From Chondrosia reniformis (taxonomy: Eukaryota > Porifera > Demospongiae > Chondrillida > Chondrillidae), in contig OX359192.1 of assembly GCA_947172415.1 (NCBI GenBank), forward strand, positions 5,644,501 through 5,708,500: a stretch of 64,000 nucleotides of DNA, written 5' to 3'. The position numbers and the translations under genes were made by a program. Below the pieces are notes generated by a model. The model had not been told where the DNA came from. It did not search any database and saw only the letters and a list, made by a program, of their open reading frames with translations. Below, piece by piece: positions 23,705 to 37,300 of this stretch (within the stretch, counting starts at the first letter, position 1; each line of letters starts with the position of its first letter).

Positions 23705-26700
23705 ATGCCCCTCACTGTGAGAGAAGCCGAAAAGTCGTTAAAACTACTCTGGGAGGTATATCAAGCTGCTGCGGATGATGGACGGGACACGAAAGCTGTT
23801 TCCCAGGCTATTTCAGTACTAACGGCATATATCAGCGAAATTAGGCCGAAAACCCAACTCAGTGTATGGGACTACTATAATAGTGGTTTGGTAGAAGAGC
23901 AGAAAACTTTTGAATCGTCTGAATTTGGGGCACTCCGCGTAGTAGAATTGCTGATTTGTACGACCACTCAAAAATTAGGCATCTACATGGACAATGTTAC
24001 TAGTTATTCCAAAAGGGTACACTCTCTAAATGACTTTTTGCCCATCGTCATCAGCTTGTTGAAGCCAGGTAGCATTGCTGAGAAATCTGGAGAATTACTG
24101 ATCGGTGATCAAGTTTTGGAGATAAATGGCCATTCGCTTGCCCAAGTATCCCTTCAAAAAGCAAGGTAAATTTTGCAATTCTATATTACAGATCATATGA
24201 TACTTTTCCATTATTTGGATATAGGTGGTTATTAGAGAGTGCCTATCGTTCTGGTAGAATTACACTAGTAGTAGTAAACTCTGGACTGGCTAAATCTCTC
24301 AAAAGATCACTCACAATCAATTCAAGGCTTTCTCGACTCAGTTTTACTGTGCCAGCAGTGAAGCCCCTCTTTCAAGAAAAACCTCTCCCAATGCACCCAA
24401 AAAGAAAATATTCTAGCCCATCAAACAGATCTTCACTGTCTTCACTCCATGGTCACCCAATGTACACCCCTTCTATTGGCTCTAGGGGATCAGATCATAA
24501 CCTGTTTTCCACTACTGTGGAGCTAGCTGCCCATTTGGGAATGCACAGACCTCAGCTTAAGGTAAATCATTGTCATTCAAGGTTACACTCACTGTTTTAG
24601 CATAATTTGTGATCCTCATGTGTAATCACTGACATTCTTCCCTTGATAGTTGGATGGTTTTGATCTCGTTATTAATGTTGACCCTCTATAAACTGTATGT
24701 AGAAGCTTGTCATATCTCCACTGCCATGCTTTGTATAATTATCCTGCCCATGGTTTATTGCACTCCTCAAGAGACATGACTGCAGTGGCAGGGTAAATCC
24801 AGAGTCTAATGATTTTGACAAGTATAGTCTTACTATTATAGATTATGATTTTAGTGCTCTGTTAGTATTGTATCTTTTAAATATATGGAATATAATTTCT
24901 GCATACCCAAGAATTCTCCCATTGGTTCATTATGTCTCTATGGTACCATGCATAGTGCTCTCTGTTGCTATAGAAACGAAAGGCTATCAAGCTACATGTA
25001 ATGAAAGGTCCCAAAGGACTAGGGATTAATCTTGTAGGAGGCAAAGGCTCTAGGTTTGGAGATATGGGGATTTTCATCAAGGAGATTGAAGAAGACAGTT
25101 GGGTATACAGGTAGGTGTATTCCAACAGTATGTCGAGTTTACTGATTTGCATGTACAGTAAGTCTTGCCAGGCCATCATGAAATTAGTAACCCCATGGGA
25201 GTACTGCACATGGTGTGCAATAATTAGAAGTACATCTTTTAGATTGGAGAAAACAAGGAGATGAGTTATTTTCTTTATTCAGGGATGGGCGACTTAGAGT
25301 TGGTGATGAGGTGCTGATAGTTAATGGCAGATTGCTAGTTGGTGCTACTTTGAAAGAGGTCAATAATACTATTGATGAGGCAACAAATCCACTGCAGTTT
25401 ATCATAGCTCGAGAGGTACGTACATATATGTGTGCATGGAATGAGGGATTTAGTTGTACTCAGTTTGTGCAATGGCTATAATGGAGAAGTGGACAATCAA
25501 TACAATCATATACGCATACGTACGTGTGTGTGTGTATACATACATTCTGTTTATGAGTCTGAAAGCCTGTTTGTTGAGCTATCAGCAACTGAATTGTACT
25601 GGGTTGAACGTTAAGACCCGTAGGTCTTCATCAGCAATAATGAGGAAGGATTACAACTGGTAGTTTAAATAGAAAAGTATATAAGTATACGTACATCTTA
25701 ACAAAACCAGTAATGGCAGGGACAGATCTATAAATTTGTAAGGGTATACGTACTGGTGCTAAGTGCTAATAGTATTGGAGTGATATAGGAAAGAGTACAA
25801 TACGAGGTAGTTTGACTAGTATTTGCCAAAGTTTGGAAAATGGGGGTACTTCAGTACCCAGAGCACCCCCTAAATCTGTCACTGTAATGTTTTTCAAGCA
25901 TTTTCAGTACATGAACCCCATTTCATTCATTTGGACTAATTTATAAGTTTTTGATCAATTTTTGTTTAGGTTTTGGTTTATTATTTTTGATTTAATTTTT
26001 TTAGAAATCAGATGAATCTGCTAGAAGTTCTTTTATACGAACCTCTGCCTCCTATTCAGAACAGGACTCCAGTAGGCCTGTTTCCCAGGTCAGTGCTCAA
26101 CAATACGAAACAGCCTTACCAGTCAGCCCACTGGCAGCTGTCCAGTCTGGTAAGATGTACCATGCAACTAAGGAGAATTCTGAGACAGTTTTATGCCTAG
26201 AAGCTTCTCCTCGAAGTTTAGATAGAGCAAGCATTTATAGCGAAACACTTCCAAGAGTAATAAGTGAGTCTAGTGTTCACCAGTCCTTTGAGAAAAAGCC
26301 AGAACAAAACAGAGTCTCCTCAACTCTACCCCCATCAGGAAGGATAAAAGGAGGTTGGCAACCCACAACCGACAAACCAAACAAGGTTTCCAACTTGATG
26401 AAATTCTTCAAAAGAGAAAAGAAAGATTTGAAAGAAAGTTCCCCCAAGCCAAAGGGGAAGCCATCTCCTTTTAAGACTGTACCAAGAGCATCCCAAAATG
26501 CTCCTCCCAAGGAAAACACTCCTCCCAAAATAGCAACTAAAACAAAAGAAAAGAGGAGATCCCCTAATGATGCATATGATGAGATCAGAGTGGCCACTGA
26601 TTTAAGCCCAATACCTGTAGAACAACTGAATTGTGCATTTGATGAGGAGAGGGATCAAATTGGAACTTTAGAACCCAACCTCCCTGCAATGAAGACAAAG

Positions 26701-29700
26701 CAACGAAATTTATCTGTAGCATCCAGCACCAGCTTCTCCAGTACTAACACCAATTTTCCTGAAGATCTTTCGGTAGTCACCAATTGGGCCAAGCTCTCTA
26801 CCAGTAGTCTCCACTCAGGGAATGAGAAGGGAACCCCAAAAATGGGAATGATTAACACAGTATTGCTTTACAAGCCACCCAAATCACAGCACAAACCACT
26901 TGGCTTTACTTTACATGGTGGGAGAGGAAGCCATTTTGGTGATGTAGGGGTGCACATTAAAGGGATAGCCATGGACAGCTTGGCAGCTGCTGACGGAAGA
27001 CTAATAGAAGGAGATGAACTGTTGGAAGTCAACAGCCACTTGGTAGAAGGGTTACCACACAAAAAAGTTGCCCAACTCATTAAAGTAAATAATACAATAT
27101 TATAATTCCATTCTGAGTGGTAAAAGCATTCAGAATTGTTTTACAGAAGTTTTACTGTATGATAGTTAGCCCATGGTACCATTACATTTGTACTATATAC
27201 AAAACATGTTTATTCTATTCTTATACAGTCAGAATATGTCAAGTTTGGTATGATCTCCTTAAAAGTGAAGAGGTCACAAGGTCCCGAATCGTCTAGGAAA
27301 CCCATTAGGTCGCCATCAATCAAGGGCACCCCATTTCAAGTAATACTCAAGAAAGGTCAGTTAAAACGTTGAAAAGTCATTTCTAATGTGTTTATGCAAA
27401 GCTTCTATTGAAAATACAGAACCTGGTGTTGGACTTGGGATGAAATTTACTGGTTTGACCTTTGACACTAATCACTTCGGAATTTATATTCAAAGTATTC
27501 AGAAGCAATCCCCAGCCTTTAAATGTGGAAAGTTGCAGTAAGTATGCATAATATATGTTTCCTTTAACAGGGTACATATGTATACTGTGAGTGAAAAAGA
27601 TGCCTTCTTATGTCCAGTTAAAAAATTTACTATCTGTCATTAACATTTTTATAGACGTGGTGATCAGATCCTTGGTGTTAACAAAGAAAGACTGATAGGA
27701 ATAAGAATAGAAAAGGTTCATTCTTTATTTGGAAAACTTCCACCCGGTCCAGTTACACTGAAAATCATGCGACCCGTTAATGTTGCCGCAGTGGAGACTC
27801 TCCTTGACAACATTGCCGCTTCAAAAGCAGAGCAACAGTTTAGCATAGAAGTATTTGGTCATGATATTTCTAACAGCAAGGAAGTATCTATCCTGCAACC
27901 AAGACCTGAAGTGGGCCCTACTATTGATCAAGAAATTCTAAGCCTCTTTGAGAATGAGGAGCTCGAGGTTCTTGAAGAGCTTGAAGAGGTGGGTTAATTA
28001 TACGTAGATGAACACCGAGGAAAAAACTACAGATATATGTATATGACCTTATACTAAAAGTGTAAGAGACATTTCTCTTTATAATCCCTGCATATTTATT
28101 GCCAGATACTTCATTTTTAATATAGAAAACCAGTGGAATTTCACCAAGTAGATCCTACATTATTGACACTAGTCGACACAGTCGAGTTGATGATACTGAT
28201 GAATCGTCCTCAGAAGAAGAGGAATCAATAAGGAAGGAACATGAAATACAACCAGAAAGGATGATAGGTGAATCAAAATCCCAAACTGAATTGCTATCCA
28301 AAAGACCCCCACAACCAGATGGCAGTGTTAGGATGGGTGTAACTCCTAGTCAAGTGGGTGTGTCTAGGGGAAGGCCCCCCTCTGCTTCCTTTTCTGGCTT
28401 TGATGTCAGTAATGCTGCCTTGAAAAGTAATCTAATGGAGATGCAAACGCTCTTTCCTAGTACAGGGACAGCTAAAGGACAGAGCAGCTCTGAAATGAAG
28501 AAAGGTCTTACTCGTCATTTCAGTGCCCTGAGTGAAGCATCCACACACACAGCATCTTTCATCATAGAAAAAGTTGAAATTTATCGAGGCCCTGAGGGAT
28601 TTGGAATGACTGTTCTTGGGGGCCAAGTTAAGGCACCACTGCAGGGAGCACTAGTGACAGCTGTTCAGCCCTATGGAGCAGCTGCTAAACAAGGAATTGA
28701 AAAGGGAGATGAAATTATTGAAGTAAATGGTATATCTATTACAGGCATGACACATTCACAGGTGATAGCAGTTCTCAAAGAGACTTCAGGGGTTGTTTCC
28801 TTGAAAATCGCAAGATCTTCTCCAGATATTCCAGGCTCTCAAGTTTCCCTTTCAAAAACTAGCTCACTTTCCTTGCCTTCACCAACAGTATCCCCTTTAC
28901 CTGCCAGTACTCCTCCTGACAATGACAAGGCCCTACCATGTGATGCTGAGGTTGAAGAAGAGCCTCACATGAAACCAGTTCATCCTGCTGTGGCTTTGGT
29001 AAAGGAAGACAATCTGACTTCATCTAAGGAATCCATCTTGGAGACAACAGATGATGAACTTTCTTCTCCTCATGTGATCCACGAACATATTGATGAGTCA
29101 GCCAAAACTAGCACCCTAGATGGATGGAGGTTGAGCAAAAAGGTGCCTAATCCATCAGATGAAGAAGATGAGCCACCTGAAGAAACTAGAAAACCTTTTC
29201 CTGCTATGAAAATATCAGTAGTCAGTTCGTCAGATGATGACTCGTCTTCTAAGGAATCTGTTGCTGATGCAAAGAGCAATCTAACAGTTACACCATCCAA
29301 ACACTTTAGAAATTCACCAACCAACCGAAAGTCCTCAGTGTCTGTCTCCAAGTCTTCGTCAGGAATGTCCCTTGTGGTATCTTATACTGTGGACTGGAAA
29401 GAAGAAGCTGAGAGTACTCAGACAAACGGTGTTTCAGGTAGTAACCTTGAAGACTTCTCCGCCAAAAAGGAGACAGATGTTGCTGAAACAGTTAGCATGA
29501 CTTCATCTGGCTGTTCATCACCAGTCCTAAGTGAAGATGTACCAAAGAAGGAGGATGTGGTTCCAAAAGGATTTCAAAAGCATGTCTTCACAATCCAAAA
29601 GAAGCCAAAATCAGGCCTGGGCATAACAGTGGTTTCCAGCTCAGGATCTACCGAAGGTTTTCATCAAATTAGAAGGATTTTACCCCGGAGTTTAGCAGAT

Positions 29701-32700
29701 CGGGATGGTCAGCTTAGACCTGGAGATCGACTTGTTTCAGTGTGTGGAAAGAGCCTTCGTGGCCTCTCTCATACTGCAGTGCTTGATGAGATCAGGCAAA
29801 CCCAAAATGATTGTATCATTGAGATATTAAGAGATCCACTCTATGCCTCCGACAATGCCTCTTCCATCTATTCATTTGGTAGTGGAAGCTATTGCGATAG
29901 TAGACTTAGCATCTTTTCAGATGAAAGTGGTGAAACTGGTTCTCTCAAGTTGAATATAAGAGAAAGGGCTAACACTTTTGATTTGCCAGCAGGTAGAAAA
30001 CTGAAGAACCTTGATCCTGAAATCAGAAAATCTGCATCCCCGAGTGTATTTCAAAGATTGTATAAAAACATGCAGGATCATGAAAAAAGACCTCTTTCAA
30101 TGTCAGAAATTCCTTTAGTTATGGAAATAAACAGACGACCTAGTGAAACTATATCACCATTGGCAACTGATTCATACACTGGAAATATTGCTTCTAAGAG
30201 TAAATTTCCATCCATTCCTCCAGATGAACCACCGTCCATTCCTCCAGATGAGCCACCGTCCATTCCTCCAGATGAACCACCTTCCATTCCTCAAGATGAA
30301 CCACCTTCCATTCCTCAAGATGAACCACCTTCCATTCCTCCAGATGAACCACCATCCATTCCTCCAGATGAACCACTGTCCATTCCTCCAGATGAACCAC
30401 CTTCCATTCCTCCAGATGAACCACCGTCCATTCCTCCAGATGAGCCACCGTCCATTCCTCCAGATGAGCCACCGTCCATTCCTCCAGATGAGCCACCGTC
30501 CATTCCTCCAGATGAGCCACCGTCCATTCCTCCAGATGAGCCACCGTCCATTCCTCCAGATGAACCACCGTCCATTCCTCCAGATGAGCCACCGTCCATT
30601 CCTCCAGATGAGCCACCGTCCATTTCTCAGTCTGATAACACAGAAAATAAATCTGAAGGTGGAAAGCCTTCCTTGCCAAAATTGAGAACTTCAGAAGGGC
30701 CATTCCTTGTTGAGGTGACCAAAGGCTTCTTCTCCTTAGGATTGACTCTGGGTGAAGATAATATGGGTACTGTTATTGTTAGAAGCATTTCCAACAAAAG
30801 CCCCTTGGTCAAGGAGGGACTGCTGAAGTAAGTACACATACAGTGCAATAAGTGGTACAACTAATAATTAAGATATGAACTATTGCACTTTCTACAGGGT
30901 CGATGATTGGGTGCTTTCTATCAATGATCAAAACTGTATGACTGCTGCTCAGTCAAACGACCTCTTGAAATCAATTAAATCCAAATCTCAAGTATGCATT
31001 GTTGCCATGATGCCTCCCAAAAATGTAACTGGACCAGACACCCAGCCACCACAGGAAATAGTCCATCAGCCACCACAGGAAATAGTCCATCAGCCACCAC
31101 AGGAAGCAGTCACCCAGCCACCACAGGAAGCAGTCACCCAGCCACCACCGGAAGCAGTCACCCAGCCACCACAGGAAGCAGTCCATCAGCCACCACAGGA
31201 AGCAGTCACTCAGCCACCACAGGAAGCCGTTGCCCAGTCTCCACAGATTGTAATTTCACAGGAAATATATCCAGAGCATTCTGAAAGTGAACTTACAGAA
31301 CACTCTGAAACAGACAAGAGTCATAACTTTGAGCATATTATCGAAGTTGAGGTAATTAAGCTTGAGTATATTAAGTATACTGTATTTTTTACTAAATGTA
31401 ATGTATCAGTTGAAGATGTTAAAATTTATTATTTTCATAGGTAAACAGAGAGGGTAGACCTCTTGGTATCGTGATAGAAGGAGGAAGGGACATGCCACAA
31501 CAGTATGTTTATGTACATACTGTTGTACCAGGATCACCGGCAGACCAAAGTAAGAAGCTGAAGGTAGGAGACCAGCTTGTGATGATGGGCACAGAATGCC
31601 TTGTTGGACTGACTTGGAAGGAAGCTCAAAGCATAATCAATTCTGTACCTGAGAAGTTTTTGATCATTGCACAGAGAAAAACAGCCTCATCCCAGGTTTC
31701 TCTGAGGCCATATGACAGCTTTGTCAGCATTCATAGTGCAGTAGACACACAACAGGTTGAAACAACTCCCCATTCTGAAACACATTTATCAGAGACCCAA
31801 GCACCTGTTTATCAACACTCCCAAACATCATTGATATCATGTTCTCCTGAGGCCCTAAACAACAGTGGTCTCTACAGCACACCAGAAGACATGGCCACTA
31901 GACTGGCCAAGGAAAATGAAGAAGTATTTGCCATCGATTTGTTTAAGCAGCTAGGTAAAAATCTAGGCTTTGTCATAGCTGGAGGAGAATCTGAAACAGG
32001 AATGATAGACATCTTTGTAAGTTTACTCTTGGACAATGATGTAACCTCTGTTTATGATGATGTGACCTCTCTTTATGATGATGTAATCTCTCTTTACAAT
32101 GATGTAACCTCTCTTTAAGATGATGTACTGTAACCTCTCTTTATGATGATGTAACCTCTCTTTACAATGATGTAACCTCTCTTTAAGATGATGTACTGTA
32201 ACCTCTCTTTACGATGATGTAACTCATATGTGTATCATAGCAAAGGTGGTTATATACAATATTGCCTACACACATACTGTATATATGAAGGGTGGTATTC
32301 CCAGAAACTGATTTCTGGCTCATGTATAGGATCAGAAGAATAAATAGAAGGCTCTTGTATCCAAGTTTCCTATAGACATTTACCATAGAAAATAGTATGT
32401 AGGAAAAAGGTGTTTTAGATTACTGATGTAGACTTTATAAATATACATACATACAAACTTTATATTCATTTCCTCCATATACATATATGCATGCATACTT
32501 TATGTACATATAGGTGAAGAAAATCTTGCCTAATTCCATTGCTGGGATAGATGGTAGACTGAGAATTGGTGACCGTCTGTTGTATGTAAATGGGGTTCGC
32601 ATACCGGGAATGACAAAGCCTCAGGCAATGGACCTTCTGAGAGCCACAGAAGATGAAGTGAAGCTGATCATAGCAAGGAGACCCTTACTGACAGGTTCCG

Positions 32701-33281
32701 CTATTAATACTCCAATGGACTCAAAATTAGTTTCAAGACAAGAATCTAGAGAGGCATCTGTACCACCAACACCTCCTTCAATGGCTCCACCCACACCTCC
32801 TATCGTAGCCCCTCCCACCCCTCCCGGCATGATGAAAACAGGCAGTGCAGGAAGAAGGGGCTCAAGGCACAAAAGATCTGATTCACTAAGCTCACTTCAA
32901 AGGCAGGCAAGATCAGATTCAGTTGGATCACTCCGCTCAATCACTGAAGAAGACATAGCTACTGGTAGTGGCACTCTTCCTCGAGACATAGGCTCACGTG
33001 TAGGGGTAAAGTTGGTAGAACTGATAAAGGGACCAACTGGTCTAGGAATGAAGATTGTTGGAGGAAGAAACCTGCCCAAACCCTTCATAATTAGAGATGT
33101 ATTTCCAGGTGGAGCTGCCGCCAAAAGTGGTCAAATATTTCCAAACGACCAAATTTTGGAAGTAAATGGCAATAGTTTTGAAAATATCACTCATCGTGAA
33201 GGCATTGAATGTATAAAATCACTGCCGCTGGGAAAGGTACAGATGGTTATTCGATCTGGAGAATTTGTAAAGATTTCATAG
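23705..33281 (+). CDS. Scaffold protein with ten PDZ domains
   Basis: Twelve exons: 23705-24165, 24225-24561, 24974-25110, 25283-25415, 26005-27084, 27229-27355, 27420-27537, 27655-27988, 28126-30827, 30898-31351, 31441-32016 and 32514-33281. The product is over 2000 residues. After a helical N-terminus (MPLTVREAEKSLKLLWEVYQ) it holds ten PDZ domains, recognised by carboxylate-binding loops such as LGIYMD, LGINLV, LGFTLH, LGMKFT, FGMTVL, LGITVV, LGLTLG, LGIVIE, LGFVIA and LGMKIV, each followed by a G-D-x-(I/L)-L-x-V-N type strand. Linkers are Ser/Pro-rich and carry two 8-residue tandem repeats. The plan recalls MPDZ/PATJ-type polarity and junction scaffolds, but no L27, kinase or phosphatase domain is evident, so no symbol is given. 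The first ATG in frame is at 23705. Confidence 0.85.
30208..30615 (+). repeat. 24-bp coding minisatellite (PSIPPDEP x17)
   Basis: Seventeen in-frame 24-bp units between PDZ6 and PDZ7 encode PSIPPDEP, with PQ and L variants. Copies 9-17 are nearly identical, so the array is young. It creates long spurious open frames in the other frames. Confidence 0.95.
31043..31234 (+). repeat. 24-bp coding minisatellite (QPPQEAVT x8)
   Basis: Eight in-frame 24-bp units encode QPPQEAVT or QPPQEIVH between PDZ7 and PDZ8 of the scaffold gene. Confidence 0.93.
32037..32222 (+). repeat. Intronic ~21-27-bp tandem repeat after a splice donor
   Basis: About eight copies of GATGATGTAACCTCTCTTTA, some with an extra GTACT insertion, begin 20 bp after the donor at 32017 in the PDZ scaffold gene. 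Confidence 0.85.
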
Positions 33282-34345
33282 TATTACACACACTTCAACA
33301 AAGCCACTCATCCATTTGATACCATTTATCCATATACATTTCACACAATTAGTATTTCCAGTCATAGTCAGTACCAAGATATATAGGTTTCTTCAGTGTC
33401 ACCTAATTCAACACAGGCTGCAGCTACTTACTATTTTGTACTTTCATATTTTCTACCATTTTTTGCAAGTGAAATATCAACACAATGGTACATGGTATTA
33501 TTATATATACAGGAACACATGTATATACATACATGCATAGGAAGAAATTGATAAGCAGCTAGATCAGTTCTCTTCTCAGACCTTCTGACTTGCCTTTTTT
33601 ATCTATTTTGGTGATTTTTTATTATCAGAAAGCATTCATACAATTTGATGTGCCAATAAGTTAATTTTGTCCATAAATTAACCAACCCCATTAAGCCCAC
33701 CTGGTACTACTGGACAGAGAAACCTGTCTACCACTTACTGTATAATATGTGTGCAACCTCAACTGGTACATACTCCTATGTAGATCTACGTATATAGACG
33801 ATCATATCTTGTGACATTTACCACATCTACCTGTATGTATGTCTTCTGAAACTCTTTGAAACATTTTATGACAGGCACGTATACTGATAAGACATCTGTA
33901 AAAGAATACATATAGACATATACGTACATAATGTTTATATATACTGAACAATGACTGCTTTGTATCATATTGCAGTAATTATATATAGTTCTCTTTAGTT
34001 TTAAGCCTTCTATAAAATGTTAAAATCAATTGCAAGGTATCCAATATTACATGTTCTACTAGGGCAGGTCCATATATAGTTCTCCATAAGGTATTCCAGT
34101 CACCCTACAGGCTATATATATAGAATATAGTTCCCAGTTGTATATCGCCAGAATTCAGTGGTATTTGTGACGTACGTATAGTATTTATGCTTTGTCCATC
34201 AATTATAACTAAGCTTGTAAAATTTAAGTAAAAATATATGTAACAATAATGGGGTATACGTAACTATATATGGCACATACATACTTTGAGATTAGGTGAT
34301 CAGTGTAATGCATGCTCGTTGGTTGCATTTAAATATTAAAAAAAG
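33282..34345. other. Convergent intergenic region, no gene seen
   Basis: 3'-to-3' gap between the PDZ scaffold and EFL1. It is AT-rich with many TATATA/ATACAT runs. No exon or RNA gene is recognised. Confidence 0.6.
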
Positions 34346-37300
34346 CTAGGACTTCTTCAAAGTTCTTTGCTTCTCTCCATGTGTTATAAGTTTTTCTTCC
34401 ACTAGCAAGCCTTTCCTTCTTCTAATCATGTTCATATAACGCTGGGCAATGTTTTCAGAGTCAGCTTTGTCTCCAAAATGTGTGAGTTCCTCTTCAGTTG
34501 ATGGAACCCAAAATGGATCCATTTCAATTGGTTCCCAGTGGCTAAACATGAGCTGAGGACTCGCCAATCCACTGGTCTTTTTGCGAATTTCTTCAGCAAA
34601 ACCAAAACTTTCTGCCACTGGTACAAGCGCATCAATTTCAAATATATTGGACCCTTCTTTTAGCCCTTCCGATAACACTCTCCCCTGTCGTTTGTGCAAC
34701 ACTGCATACACCCGACCCAGGACTTCAGAAGTTGCATGAATCTTACACTTGTACATTGCCAACATTAGCCTTACACATTGAGCCATGAAGCTCTTGCGAC
34801 ATCCTTCTTTAATAGTTGAGATCAACTGGCCACCGATTGATGCAAAAGCAGAGGACTGCTGAATAGTCTCTGATCCACTAGTAGGCTGCAGCACATCTTG
34901 ACTGGAAATATCTGATGGTAGTGGAGATGACTGGATCACCCACTTCTTAACTGCAATGCACACACCATACATCGGCTCCTCACAGAGTGGTCCTGAAAGA
35001 GTTGCCAACTGAAATCCATGAACAATACTGGCATCAAATTCACGCAATTCTTCTATGGAACCTTCCAGCTGCTGCCAAATAGAAGGGCGATGGTAGTCCT
35101 CAATCTCGTTGAGGAGAATATTTGGGCCTGAAAGCTTTGGGCCAAGTGCCCATATCTTATTGACAGCTCCTAACCAGTTGGGACCAGCTGCATCAAATGC
35201 CTTTGATAAGTCCTCTTCGACCTTTTTCAATTCCACAATGGTTTCCTTACTAATTATAGCTTGAAGATCTGCACTTGCTAGCGAAAAATTTAAACAAACT
35301 GATTTCAATAATTCTCTGTGGGTTTCTAAAATTTTTATGACAGATGGAGGGAGGGGTATAGCCTTTACAGCTAGATAGCACATTCTGTTGGCTGTAAATA
35401 TGGAAAGAAGACCACTTTGGTTAACAAGCTCAACTCCTCCTAAACCTCTCTCCTTCAACCGCTTGACTTCATTGCCTTCACTAATGGTTTCATTCAGCAC
35501 ATCCACTTTGGGTGGAATAATGATTGTCTCTCGAAAAGGTATCATAGGAGGAGAGACACTCAACTGGATCTTGGCATACACATTAATGAGATCATCCAAG
35601 CAACGCTGCAGATGGACCTCTCCAGCTGCTGATAATATGTGCTCACCCGTCTCCGATAAAGTGACCTTCACACAAGGGTCAGCTTGATTTAGTAGCTTCA
35701 TCCCAACTCCCAGTTTGTGCATGTCTTGCGGGTAATACGGATCTACAGCTACCTCTACAATGGGAACAGCAGCAAATCTCATTTGTCTGAAGGAGGGGCA
35801 AGCTAGGGTAGAAGAAAGGGTCGCTGATTTAAGAACAGTTCCATCCAGTCCGGCAATACCGACCACATTCCCAGCACATGCACAATCCACTTCTTCAACT
35901 GATCTTCCCATTAAAATGTAAAGGTTTGTCAGAGTTGCCAAGCTGGTGTATTCTGGTAATATAGATTGATCAGCAGTTTCAATTGTAGGTAAGGTCCTCA
36001 GCACACCCTTCACTGCTCGTGGGTCATAACGTGGTTGTAGCACAAACACTCTTTGCCCTTTATACATAGTACCGCTGAAGACCCTAGCAAATGCCAGAAA
36101 GACGACATCTTGTTCACTCTGTTCATCCTTCTCTTTGCAACCTATATAGTTAGAAATTATATTCACTTGAGGCTGTTTATCTTGCTAACCCTAGGACTAG
36201 CCCTCTGGGTAAATACCACTTATATGGAAGACTGTTCTACTAATAAATACATACATCAGAACAGTGTCTTGATCCTTACCAGTATCATGCTCATCAGCAG
36301 TTGTGGACTTAGCTTGTGCATGAGCAGCTCTTGCTAATGCCCTTAGTTTTGCCAGCTCGTGGTTCTCCTTCATGTCTTGATTACTGAGAGGCCTAAGGAG
36401 CAGAGCCGTGATGAGGTTAGAGTGACACAGTACAGATCAAAATATTCACAAAACCAGAGAACAGCCATTTTATTACATCTGTATCTCTTTCCATCCATCC
36501 TTCAAAGTAAATTAAATATTGGGGAAAAACTTAGATTGTTCATAGTTGATCCAATTGTGTATTAGGTAGTTATGAGGCTATATATACTTCCAAATTCATA
36601 GTATTGAATAACGAGAACAATTGTTGGAAAAAAAACAATATTCTTGGAACTTTGTATTTGTACTCAACACATAATCAGTGGAGGGGTGAAGCCCTTTAAT
36701 AATCACCCTCGAGTTCTGGGAAGTGTCAGGTTTTATGGCATAACTCATGTGAACCAGTTAGAAGGTAGGATTAATAAGGCCTAGGCAGAGTTACGGAGGA
36801 GATCATTTCCAAACCTCAAGCAAATAGATAGAGAAATAAAAGATATTCACCTCTTTTGTCCATCAGGTAGACCTTCCTTGGAGGAAGGGAATACCTTGGA
36901 AATGTACACTATCAGTGGTACGTCGTTGAGAGAATTACAGGCAGTGAAAGCTGTAGAATGATATAGAAAACTAAATGATACCAAATCAAAACACATTATA
37001 ATGTGAGTACACTGACCTTTCTTGAGTAGTTTGGTCTCTGCTGGCAAGGAATCAAATGTTTTAGTAGATTCACACATTAATTTCTCAGCTCTTTCATCCT
37101 CCATTTCCAGGGGGCTAGGCAACTTTGAAATAACCATGTCCAAGGTTGCCTCAGCTAGTGGCAACCATTGGCTGCATATGGCAAATAGATGGCCTTTGGG
37201 GTCGGCCATTTTGGAATCCCTCAAAGATATCTTAAGCTTCAAGGATGCTGTTATCTTATCAATCTTTTCCTTTTCCCTGTGATGAACAAAAAGACAATTT

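Noticed and set aside
30078-30703. Long open frames on the minus strand and other plus frame over the PSIPPDEP array
   Set aside because: A 24-bp repeat lacks stops in several frames by construction. The plus frame continuous with PDZ6 and PDZ7 is the real one.
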